Part shown: positions 46,621 through 57,945 of the stretch, one piece after another | How the letters are laid out: the number at the start of each line of letters is the position of its first letter | How positions within the stretch are numbered: the stretch's first letter is position 1 | Assembly: GCA_963920705.1 (NCBI GenBank) | Contig: OY987227.1 | Span: 21,105,434 to 21,169,433 of the forward strand | DNA from: Odiellus spinosus | Lineage: Eukaryota > Arthropoda > Arachnida > Opiliones > Phalangiidae | DNA length: 64,000 bases | Direction: 5' to 3' | Made by a program: the position numbers and the translations under genes | The notes under the pieces: model-generated | Databases searched by the model: none | The model's input: the letters and a program-made list of their open reading frames with translations, nothing else | Told to the model about the DNA's origin: nothing

Positions 46621-49600
46621 ACCTAATTCCAACCTATATATAGTCGAAAGGAAATTATTTACGATTGTAGAAAGCAATCAGTTAATAAAGTTACAAACTT
46701 ATAACTGTAGAAGTGTAGAATTTAAGTACAAAATTCCTTTATTTTCCCTTTATCTTTTTATTTAATGAGATACGACGATAACACACACTCGTCGCATTTT
46801 ACTCGATTTTTGCTTTAGACATGCCTAATTTATAAACGTCGTATTCGTCTGCAGTAAGACTGTATACTTTTTCCGCTTTTTATCTCGGCCGCGTGGCATA
46901 CCGCACATTCTGATTTACTTTTCTATAATACTATATATATTTTCCCCTTTTGACTTTTTCTCAAGCGTATATGATTCTAGGTACGTTTGGTTTTGGCATT
47001 TAATAGAGAATGAACTTTTTTTTCTTCCTCTCAGGCTCTCAAAACTCCTCCCACTTTTCTTTTTACTTTCGTTTACTGAAATTCAAGTACTTCAATTGAA
47101 TTTATAGAGGTTCAGATTTAAGGCAAATTAAATCATTTCCCGCTTTTATTACACAACGCCTATGACTTTATTGTTTCTATTTCAATTGTTGAAATATAAT
47201 CAAACTTGGAAAAAAAAACTTTATCCGCCAAAAATCCGCAATTCATTTCCATTTTTTTTTTTTCTGAATCAAGAATTGAGTAAACTTAACTTTTCATTGC
47301 GAAATAGGGTTTGTTTTCGTGAGATTTTTTTCCTCTTTTATATATTTTTTTTAAGGGAATTGCAAAGTCTGGATGATATATTAGACAGAATGTTTTTCTC
47401 TCTTTACTTTTGATTTTTCGACTCTGGGAACTTTTGCCAAGTATTTAATTCCTTAAACTAAACGCGAATGCTCTTTTCAACTTACTTTAATTTTTTTTTA
47501 TATTTTCTTTGAAGAAAAACCCAAAAATAAAATTTTATAGTCAAGTTACTGTGAAATTTACCACGTTTACGAAACCTTTGTTTCTCAAATATAAGTAATT
47601 ACGTACTGGGGGCTACAAATTAAAACTTGATGAATAAGTTTTATTATATAGAAGATGATAATTTAACGATGAGACACTGTAGATCTACCTAATTATTTAG
47701 TTGCGTATAAAAAAGGTTTAATAATTTACTTAGTGTTGGTAATTAGCCTGATGAAAAGTTTGTTCCTTAATTTTCGAAGCGTTATTAATAAAGAAAAATT
47801 GAACAGAGGGATGGAAAGACGTTGCGAAATGGAGAGAGGGGAATCGATATTTTTGTGGATGGAAAAAACACCTTAGTTTCATTAATCTGTTAGACTATAG
47901 TAATAATTTTTCGCGATCTTCTAAAACATTCGTGTGAATGAATTGTTTCTTAAATCTTCCCCCTTACAGATATTTTTCTCGTCTTTGTTATCGACTTTAG
48001 ACGGTCTATGACTATTAGGTAGAAAAGGGTTGGAATTTTTTTCCCCTGGATACATTTTAAAGTTAATGGTTCTTGTTTGATTAGAGCGCATTTTTAGTCT
48101 TCGATCGAATGCTTTTCGATGTCGTTATATATCTTGATTATTTTCAAATATAATTTTTAATATTTAAAACATCAAATAATTCAAATTTGAGTGACTATAA
48201 TAATAATTTCTTCAAAGTAATTTCCTTCTCATATTATTAACCGTTCGTTATTTGAGAGGCAATTAAGTAAAACATGATAATCCGTGGACCAACGGTAGTT
48301 ACACAAACCGATTATATTGAAAACGTGCTTAAATAGAACTACACGGGGCTGACTATTACTTTTTCGAGTTAACAACTTTTCGCGTTTGGTTTTTAAGTAA
48401 ATGGTTTCGCGTAAACAACCAGCGACAAATGATAAATTATATTGTTATCGAACGGAAGCGTATTTAGCGGCGAAACGACACATTATCCGAATATTGCGCC
48501 GACATCGTGTTAGTAGGCTTATAAAATAAACTCGAATATTCCTAGCCCTAAATGTGTTTTCCCTGAACACGTAGTTTTGAGTAACTTAAACGTAGCATTG
48601 CGTAACTAAAAACATTTAATGTAAATCGTTTTATGACATCCATACACGACGTATCTTGACCTTATTGCCTCTAAGGTTTTAGATGGATTATATTCCCACT
48701 TCCGTTAGAATTATCATCACGTACAAAACCTACTCTATCGTAAAATTCTTTAGTGCTAAAATCGTACGCAATCTAGCCCTTGTACACGTTGAAACCTCAG
48801 GCTGATTATTCGAATAAATAAACTATGGTGGCGATATATTTTTGGCTCGCATGGGATGGGCTCTTTATAGCGGTGAAAATTGGGTATCTTTTTTTTAAAC
48901 TTCGAATTTTCGAATGGTTGAAAGATTTGTTTCGGTGGATGGTGACCTGCAATGTAGGATATCGTGGAGTAGCGAGAAGCTAAGAGGGATAATCTTTCAC
49001 GGCGGTAACCGCCGACTTTTTTTTCGCGAAAGAGATATTTTTAGAACGGACTCAAAAGTCAAAAATGTAGTTTATTTTTTATATTACGGATTTTGGGACG
49101 AAAAACAACTTTTTAATTAAAACTAAACAGTAGCAGCTATTAATGTTAAATTGTTGGTCGTTTTTGAAAAGCCTGAAATACATTTTAAAATTGTGTTTAG
49201 TTCCAAATGCAATACGAGTAGCATTTTCTGAAAGATCGTAAAAACGAGGGGGACGTCACTCTTGATTTTCTTGTACACCTGAGTTCACGCAAGTCCCGCT
49301 TTGTACGAACTCTTGCTGAACTCAAATCCTGCTTTGGTAGTGCAAAGAGTTCAAACATTTCGCAACAGTAAATAGGAGTATGGAAAAGATTTAGACCTTG
49401 AATGAAATTATGTCATTATCACTTTAATTTTAACAACCAGTGGGAAGTTTTCGAGAAAAATTCAAAAAATAAAAACAAAAAACATGTAGAGTAAGCCTCA
49501 ATATAATTTAATTATTATACTTCGCTTGACTTCGAATTGATTTTTTTTCCCTGTCTTGAAAGGTACATTGAAAACTCTTTAGAATTAATTTAAAAACCTC

Positions 49601-50228
49601 AAAGCTCCGAAAAAAAAAAATGTAGTAATTCTTAATTTAAAAGATTCCAAAAAAGAAAAGAACATAAAGGAAAATTGACGTTTAATTTGCGGGGACGAAA
49701 AGATTCTTTTTGTACCCAAATTAGTTTTCTCGATCACGTTGAAACCACCATCTTCGCGTTTTAAATAGCTTTGCGCCCCCACACTCTTATCTTTCTAAAT
49801 GCCAACTACCACGTATATCTTTCAACCAATAAGATTCGACTACGTTCCAAGAAAAGCTCCTTAATTTTCAATACCACGAACTTAAGAGATAATGAAATTC
49901 GGAGAACCCGGTAGGGTTCTTACGTTAAGGGCTGATCATCATTTGTAATGCAATTTTGATTTCCTAAAAAATTCAGTCTCTAGCCAATCAAAACGCTCCA
50001 TTTTCCCATAGAAATAACATTAAAATCGACTTTTTCGAGGACATGTCTGTTCCGGGACATAACTAATCGAAATAATCATTTGTTACAGTTGAAACTAATT
50101 TTAAATGAAAGATTAAAGTTCGAATGTGTGCCTTTTCTAAGTTTCGTTTAAAAATATTAAGTCTAAGTATTTTAAAATAAATTCTGAAGTTGACCCTTTT
50201 TTTGGTACTTAGCTGGTTTCGCGCATGG
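46621..50228. other. unannotated stretch
   Basis: AT-rich unique DNA without recognised genes apart from the weak small frame at 48401-48529. Other short frames (47162-47413 +, 48914-49120 +, 49585-49782 -) show no family features. Confidence 0.4.
48401..48529 (+). CDS. possible small basic protein, 42 aa
   Basis: The ATG has a favourable context (AAGTAAATGG). The frame encodes a basic, non-repetitive peptide (MVSRKQPATNDKLYCY at the start and RILRRHRVSRLIK at the end) using CpG-containing codons unusual for this region. AATAAA (48525-48530) overlaps the stop codon, as it does at the TM9SF1-like exon. No homolog is recognised, and a frame this short is expected by chance. Confidence 0.15.
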   Translation: MVSRKQPATNDKLYCYRTEAYLAAKRHIIRILRRHRVSRLIK

Positions 50229-53200
50229 CCCTACCTTGTCACCCCTACCGTGTCAACCCTACCGTGTCACCCGTACCTTGTCACCCCTACCGTGTCACCC
50301 CTACCGTGTCACCCCTACCTTGTCACCCCTACCGTGTCACCCCTACCTTGTCACCCCTACCGTGTCACCTCAGTATTATTAATATTAGAAATACATTATC
50401 AATAATAATAATAAAATCACAATTTAAGGTGCTAACAAGATGGTTAAGCCCATAAGTATAGCCAAACCTCCGTGTCACCCCTACCGTGTCACCCCTACCT
50501 TGTCACCCCTACCTTGTCACCCCTACCTTGTCACCCCTACCGTGTCACCCCTACAGTGTCACCCCTACTTTGTCACCCCTACCGTGTCACCCCAGTATTA
50601 TTAATATTAGAAATACCGTATCAATAATAATAATAAAATCACAATTTAAGATGATAACAAGATGGGCAAGCCCATAAGTATAGCCAAACCTCCGTGTCAC
50701 CCCTACCGTGTCACCCCTACCTTGTCACCCCTACCTTGTCACCCCTACCGTGTCACCCCTACCTTGTCACCCCTACCGTGTCATCCCTACCTTGTCACCC
50801 CTACCGTGTCACCCCAGTATTATTAATATTAGAAATACATTATCAATAATAATAATAAAATCACAATTTAAGATGATAACAAGATGGTCAAGCCCATAAG
50901 TATAGCCAAACCTCCGTGTCACCCCTACCGTGTCACCCCTACCTCGTCACCCCTACCTTGTCACCCCTACCGTGTCACCCCTACCGTGTCACCCCTACCT
51001 TGTCACCCCTACCTTGTCACCCCTACCGTGTCACCCCTACTTTGTCACCCCTACCGTGTCACCCCAGTATTATTAATATTAGAAATACATTATCAATAAT
51101 AATAATAAAATCACAATTTAAGATGATAACAAGATGGTCAAGCCCATAAGTATAGCCAAACCTCCGTGTCACCCCTACCGTGTCACCCCTACCTTGTCAC
51201 CCGTACCGCGTCACCCCTACCGTGTCACCCCTACCTTGTCACCCCTACCTTGTCACCCCTACCTTGTCACCCCTACCGTGTCACCCCTACCTTGTCACCC
51301 CTACCTTGTCACCCCTACCTTGTCACCCCTACCTTGTCACCCCTACCGTGTCACCCCTACCTTGTCACCCCTACCTTGTCACCCCTACCGTGTCACCCCT
51401 ACCTTGTCACCCCTACCGTGTCACTCCAGTATTATTAATATTGAAAATACATTATCAATAATAATAATAAAATCACTATTTAAGGTGCTAACAAGATGGG
51501 CAAGCCCATAAGTATAGCCAAACCTCCGTGTCACCCCTACCGTGTCACCCCTACCTTGTCACCCGTACCTTGTCACCCCTACCTTGTCACCCCTACAGTG
51601 TCACCCCTACTTTGTCACCCCTACCGTGTCACCCCAGTATTATTAATATTAGAAATACCGTATCACTAATAATAATAAAACCACAATTTAAGGTGATAAC
51701 AAGATGGGCAAGCCCATAAGTATAGCCAAACCTCCGTGTCACCCCTACCGTGTCACCCCTACCGTGTCACCCCAGTATTATTAATATTAGAAATACCGTA
51801 TCAATAATAATAATAAAACCACAATTTAAGATGATAACAAGATGGGTAAGCCCATAAGTATAGCCAAACCTCCGTGTCACCCCTACCGTGTCACCCCTAC
51901 CTCGTCACCCCTACCTTGTCACCCCTACCGTGTCACCCCTACCTTGTCACCCCTACCTTGTCACCCCTACCGTGTCACCCCTACTTTGTCACCCCTACCG
52001 TGTCACCCCAGTATTATTAATATTAGAAATACATTATCAATAATAATAATAAAATCACAATTTAAGATGATAACAAGATGGTCAAGCCCATAAGTATAGC
52101 CAAACCTCCGTGTCACCCCTACCGTGTCACCCCTACCTTGTCACCCCTACCGTGTCACCCCTACCTTGTCACCCCTACCTTGTCACCCCTACCTTGTCAC
52201 CCCTACCGTGTCACCCCTACCTTGTCACCCCTACCTTGTCACCCCTACCGTGTCACCCCTACCTTGTCACCCCTACCGTGTCACCCCTACCTTGTCACCC
52301 CTACCTTGTCACCCCTACCGTGTCACCCCTACCTTGTCACCCCTACCGTGTCACCCCTACCTTGTCACCCCTACCGTGTCACCCCAGTATTATTAATATT
52401 GAAAATACATTATCAATAATAATAATAAAATCACTATTTAAGGTGCTAACAAGATGGGCAAGCCCATAAGTATAGCCAAACCTCCGTGTCACCCCTACCG
52501 TGTCACCCCTACCTTGTCACCCGTACCGTGTCACCCCTACCGTGTCACCCCTACCGTGTCACCCCTACTGTGTCACCCCTACCTTGTCACCCCTACCGTG
52601 TCACCCCTACCTTGTCACCCCTACCGTGTCAACCCTACCGTGTCACCCGTACCTTGTCACCCCTACCGTGTCACCCCTACCTTGTCACCCCTACCGTGTC
52701 ACCCCTACCTTGTCACCCCTACCGTGTCACCTCAGTATTATTAATATTAGAAATACATTATCAATAATAATAATAAAATCACAATTTAAGGTGCTAACAA
52801 GATGGTTAAGCCCATAAGTATAGCCAAACCTCCGTGTCACCCCTACCGTGTCACCCCTACCTTGTCACCCCTACCTTGTCACCCCTACCGTGACACCCCT
52901 ACAGTGTCACCCCTACTTTGTCACCCCAGTATTATTAATATAAGAAATACCGTATCAATAATAATAATAAAACCACAATTTAAGATGATAACAAGATGGG
53001 CAAGCCCATAAGTATAGCCAAACCTCCGTGTCACCCCTACCGTGTCACCCCTGCCTTGTCACCCCTACCGTGTCACCCCAGTATTATTAATATTAGAAAT
53101 ACATTATCAATAATAATAATAAAATCACAATTTAAGATGATAACAAGATGGGCAAGCCCATAAGTATAGCCAAACCTCCGTGTCACCCCTACCGTGTCAC

Positions 53201-56200
53201 CCCTACCTTGTCACCCCTACCGTGTCACCCCTACCTTGTCACCCCTACCGTGTCACCCCAGTATTATTAATATTAGAAATACATTATCAATAGTAATAAT
53301 AAAATCACAATTTAAGATGATAACAAGATGGTCAAGCCCATAAGTATAGCCAAACCTCCGTGTCACCCCTACCGTGTCACCCCTACCTTGTCACCCGTAC
53401 CGTGTCACCCCTACCGTGTCACCCCTACCTTGTCACCCCTACCTTGTCACCCCTACCTTGTCACCCCTACCGTGTCACCCCTACCATGTCACCCCTACTG
53501 TGTCACCCCTACCTTGTCACCCCTACTTTGTCACCCCTACCGTGTCACCCCAGTATTATTAATATTAGAAATACATTATCAATAATAATAATAATAAAAT
53601 CACAATTAAAGGTGCTAACAAGATGGGCAAGCCCATAAGTATAGCCAAACCTCCGTGTCACCCCTACCGTGTCACCCCTACCTTGTCACCCCTACCTTGT
53701 CACCCCTACCCTGTCACCCCTACCGTGTCACCCCTACCATGTCACCCCAGTATTATTAATATTAGAAACACATTATCAATAATAATAATAATAAAATCAC
53801 AATTAAAGGTGCTAACAAGATGGGCAAGCCCATAAGTATAGCCAAACCTCCGTGTCACCCCTACCGTGTCACCCCTACCTTGTCACCCCTACCTTGTCAC
53901 CCCTACCGTGTCACCCCTACCGTGTCACCCCAGTATTATTAATATTAGAAACACATTATCAATAATAATAATAAAATCACAATTTGAGATGATAACAAGA
54001 TGGGCAAGCCCATAAGTATAGCCAAACCTCCGTGTCACCTCTACCGTGTCACCCCTACCTTGTCACCCCTACCGTGTCACCCCTACCTTGTCACCCTACC
54101 GTGTCACCCCTACCTTGTCACCCCTACCGTGTCACCCCTACCGTGTCACCCCTACCTTGTCACCCCTACCGTGTCAACCCTACCGTGTCACCCGTACCTT
54201 GTCACCCCTACCGTGTCACCCCTACTTTGTCACCCCTACCGTGTCACCCCTACCTTGTCACCCCTACCGTGTCACCCCAGTATTATTAATATTAGAAATA
54301 CATTATCAATAATAATAATAATAAAATCACAATTTAAGGTGCTAACAAGATGGTTAAGCCCATAAGTATAGCCAAACCTCCGTGTCACCCCTACCGTGTC
54401 ACCCCTACCTTGTCACCCCTACCTTGTCACCCCTACCGTGTCACCCCTACAGTGTCACCCCTACTTTGTCACCCCTCCCGTGTCACCCCAGTATTATTAA
54501 TATTAGAAATACCGTATCAATAATAATAATAAAACCACAATTTAAGATGATAACAAGATGGGCAAGCCCATAAGTATAGCCAAACCTCCGTGTCACCCCT
54601 ACCGTGTCACCCCTACCTTGTCACCCCTACCTTGTCACCCCTACCGTGTCACCCCTACCTTGTCACCCCTACCGTGTCAACCCTACCGTGTCACCCGTAC
54701 CTTGTCACCCCTACCTTGTCACCCCTACCGTGTCACCCCTACCTTGTCACCCCTACCGTGTCACCCCTACCTTGTCACCCCTACCGTGTCACCCCTACCT
54801 TGTCACCCCTACCTGGTCACCTCAGTATTATTAATATTAGAAATACATTATCAATAATAATAATAAAATCACAATTTACGGTGCTAACAAGATGGTTAAG
54901 CCCATAAGTATAGCCAAACCTCCGTGTCAGCCCTACCGTGTCACCCCTACCGTGTCACCCCTACCTTGTCACCCCTACCTTGTCACCCCTACCTTGTCAC
55001 CCCTACCTTGTCACCCCTACCTTGTCACCCCTACCGTGTCACCCCTACCGTGTCACCCCTACCTTGTCACCCCAGTATTATTAATATTAGAAATACATTA
55101 TCAATAATAATAATAAAATCACAATTTAAGATGATAACAAGATGGACAAGCCCATAAGTATAGCCAAACCTCCGTGTCACCCCTACCGTGTCACCCCTAC
55201 TGTATCACCCCTACCTTGTCACCCCTACCGTGTCACAATATTAGAAATACATTATCAATAATAATAATAAAATCACAATTTAAGATGATAACAAGATGGA
55301 CAAGCCCACAAGTATAGCCAAACCTCCGTGTCACCCCTACCGTGTCACCCCTACCTTGTCACCCCTACCTTGTCACCCCTACCGTGTCACCCCTACCTTG
55401 TCACCCCTACCGTGTCACCCCTACCTTGTCACCCCTACCGTGTCACCCCAGTATTATTAATATTAGAAATACATTATCAATAATAATAATAAAATCACAA
55501 TTTAAGATGATAACAAGATGGGCAAGCCCATAAGTATAGCCAAACCTCCGTGTCACCACTACCGTGTCACCCCTACCTTGTCACCCATACCTTGTCACCC
55601 ATACCGTGTCACCCCAGTATTATTAATATTAGAAATACATTATCAATAATAATAATAAAATCACAATTTAAGATGATAACAAGATGGGCAAGCCCATAAG
55701 TATAGCCAAACCTCCGTGTCACCCCTACCTTGTCACCCCTACCTTGTCACCCCTACCTTGTCACCCCTACCGTGTCACCCCTACTTTGTCACCCCTACCG
55801 TGTCACCCCAGTATTATTAATATTAGAAATACATTATCAATAATAATAATAAAATCACAATTTAAGATGATAACAAGATGGACAAGCCCATAAGTATAGC
55901 CAAACCTCCGTGTCACCCCTACCGTGTCACCCCTACCTTGTCACCCCTACCGTGTTACCCCTACCTTGTCACCCCTACCGTGTCACCCCAGTATTATGAA
56001 TATTAGAAATACATTATCAATAATAATAATAAAATCACAATTTAAGATGATAACAAGATGGTCAAGCCCATAAGTATAGCCAAACCTACGTGTCACCCCT
56101 ACCGTGTCACCCCTACCTTGTCACCCCTTCGGTGTCACCCCTACCGTGTCACCCCTACTTTGTCACCCCTACCGTGTCACCCCAGTATTATTAATATTAG

Positions 56201-56610
56201 AAATACATTATCAATAATAATAATAAAATCACAATTTAAGATGATAACAAGATGGTCAAGCCCATAAGTATAGCCAAACCTACGTGTCACCCCTACCGTG
56301 TCACCCCTACCTTGTCACCCCTTCGGTGTCACCCCTACCGTGTCACCCCTACTTTGTCACCCCTACCGTGTCACCCCAGTATTATTAATATTAGAAATAC
56401 ATTATCAATAATAATAATAAAATCACAATTTAAGATGATAACAAGATGGTCAAGCCCATAAGTATAGGCAAACCTACGTGTCACCCCTAACGTGTCACCC
56501 CAACCTTGTCACCCCTACCATGTCACCCCTACCTTGTCACCCCTGCCGTGTCACCCCTACCGCGTCACCCCTACCTTGTCACCCCTACCTTGTCACCCCT
56601 ACCGTGTCAA
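50229..56610 (+). repeat. composite satellite: 14-bp C-rich units alternating with an AT-rich spacer of about 99 bp
   Basis: Blocks of CGTGTCACCCCTAC / CTTGTCACCCCTAC (14 bp) are separated by 27 copies of a spacer that starts CAGTATTATTAATATTAG and ends AAGTATAGCCAAACCT. Spacer starts include 50371, 50593, 50815, 51065, 51427, 51635, 51773, 52009, 52385, 52733 and so on to 56377; the copy at about 55238 lacks its first part. Start-to-start distances range from 138 to 376 bp and equal 12 modulo 14 except where a spacer has gained an AAT triplet or a unit has lost one base. So block length varies by whole 14-bp units. The last spacers include an exact 194-bp duplication (56058-56251 and 56252-56445). 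Frames rich in Pro, Cys and His are artefacts. Confidence 0.97.
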
Positions 56611-57809
56611 GGGATGACAATAATAAAAATAATTAAGCCAAATTTAATGTTAAGGGTCAATGGTAGAAAATCGCCTGTTATGTTTTTTCTTAAATATTTG
56701 CGAGTGATAAATCCTGTCAGATTGCGATTATAATTAAATTTTACGTTTTAAAAGAAAATTTAACATATCTGTCCCTTCAACCATCCGAAATCATAACAGA
56801 TCTTTCTGGGTCTTTGTTCACAAAGACATTTTTGATATAATATAAATGGTTTTTGCGTGGCTCACAATTTTAAAATTGACATAAATTTATCTTAATTTTT
56901 TAAAGGAAGGGTGAAGAGATTTTTTTATCAATTTGTTGCATCTAAAAATAAGACATATTTACGGAATAAAACATTCAAGAAGTGTCTCCTAATTGTACCA
57001 AAAAAATATCAACCCTTTTGATTTTGTCTCTCAAAAGTAAACCCCCGTCTAATCAAAAGACGCCCAACCTTGGGCTAAATCCCCGCGACACGTGCTGCGA
57101 CACTCTTTGTTCTTTAGTTACGTAGCGTATTTTTCCTCTCTCGCCTGCGTTAATAAGTTTTTGTATGTAATTACTTCTACCGTAAGATTAATCGATGTTT
57201 CATTTAGCCTTTTTATTTTATAACAATCGAAATCAAAGTGAAATTCGATTTTCTTTCATTTCATTGTCCCATTGAAAGCTTATATAGATGTGGCCTTTGC
57301 CGTAGTCTATTCTTATCTTGAACAAAGAAATCTCTTTACATCCCACGCGATAAGTTATCCATAGTAGTAGCGCGAATAGAGAGTTACGAACGAATTCACA
57401 TCAGCAAATCGTAGTGTAGCCGTTGACCTCGTGCCATTTCTCATTCTATGTACGATTTGCTCGTCAGCTTTCATCGCGCGACTAAGAATCTGATGCTATT
57501 TCAGAATATCTAAAACTTCAAATATCTCTCGAAAAGCGAGGGATTAAAACGTTAATTTCAATGTTTCTTTACTATTCTTAAGTGAAATTTTGCATCTTCA
57601 CTTGCTTTCAGTGTTGAGAGAGCTTCACAGGGCGAAATACAATGGAAGGCTAGCAAAGGATTTCGCCAAAAAGCGCTTCGCTAGCCTCTACAGTGTAGTG
57701 CTTCGCAAAGTGCTTCGATTACGACTCTACTAATATCTATACGTTCTATTCATTTGGATCGCGCTTCTCGTTTGGTTTCTTAACTGTCGTGCGAAACTGC
57801 TAGTGTTAT
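56611..57809. other. unannotated stretch becoming CpG-rich
   Basis: AT-rich at first. From about 57300 CpG becomes frequent and the sequence looks like the upstream side of a promoter. GCTAGCAAAGGATTTCGCC near 57648 and its partner GCGCTTCGCTAGC near 57675 form an imperfect hairpin. Confidence 0.4.
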
Positions 57810-57840
57810 TATAAAAAAAATTAAGTTTATATCGTCAAGT
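57810..57840 (+). promoter_or_regulatory. possible TATA box and initiator
   Basis: TATAAAAAA at 57810-57818 is followed about 25 bp later by GTCAAGT, which resembles the arthropod TCAGT-type initiator. The region is CpG-rich, and TTACGTCATTACGT (a CRE-like word) follows near 57850. A start codon with a perfect donor site comes 100 bp downstream (57937). Each element is weak alone; together they suggest a promoter. Confidence 0.28.
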
Positions 57841-57936
57841 CCACTTATTTACGTCATTACGTACAAAGTATATACGTTAGCCGTTATTTCATTGGTTTGT
57901 TTACGTGTGTAGCTTCGGGTGTGTTGATAAATCAAG

Positions 57937-57939
57937 ATG
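57937..57939 (+). CDS. possible first coding exon ending directly after the start codon
   Basis: The sequence ATCAAGATG is followed at once by GTAAGT, the consensus 5-prime splice donor (57940-57945). Genes whose first exon supplies only the ATG are known among ribosomal protein, calmodulin and alpha-tubulin genes in animals. No second exon was recognised in the remaining 6 kb, so the gene cannot be named. This is inference from splice and promoter signals only. Confidence 0.25.
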
Positions 57940-57945
57940 GTAAGT

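Noticed and set aside
50229-56610. CRISPR-like alternation of repeats and spacers
   Set aside because: Both components are repetitive, the 99-bp element is the conserved one, and the sequence is eukaryotic. It is a composite satellite.
50190-56733. Pro/Cys/His-rich frames (SPLPCHPYLVTPT repeats)
   Set aside because: Translation of the stop-free 14-bp unit in all three frames, interrupted by the AT-rich spacer.
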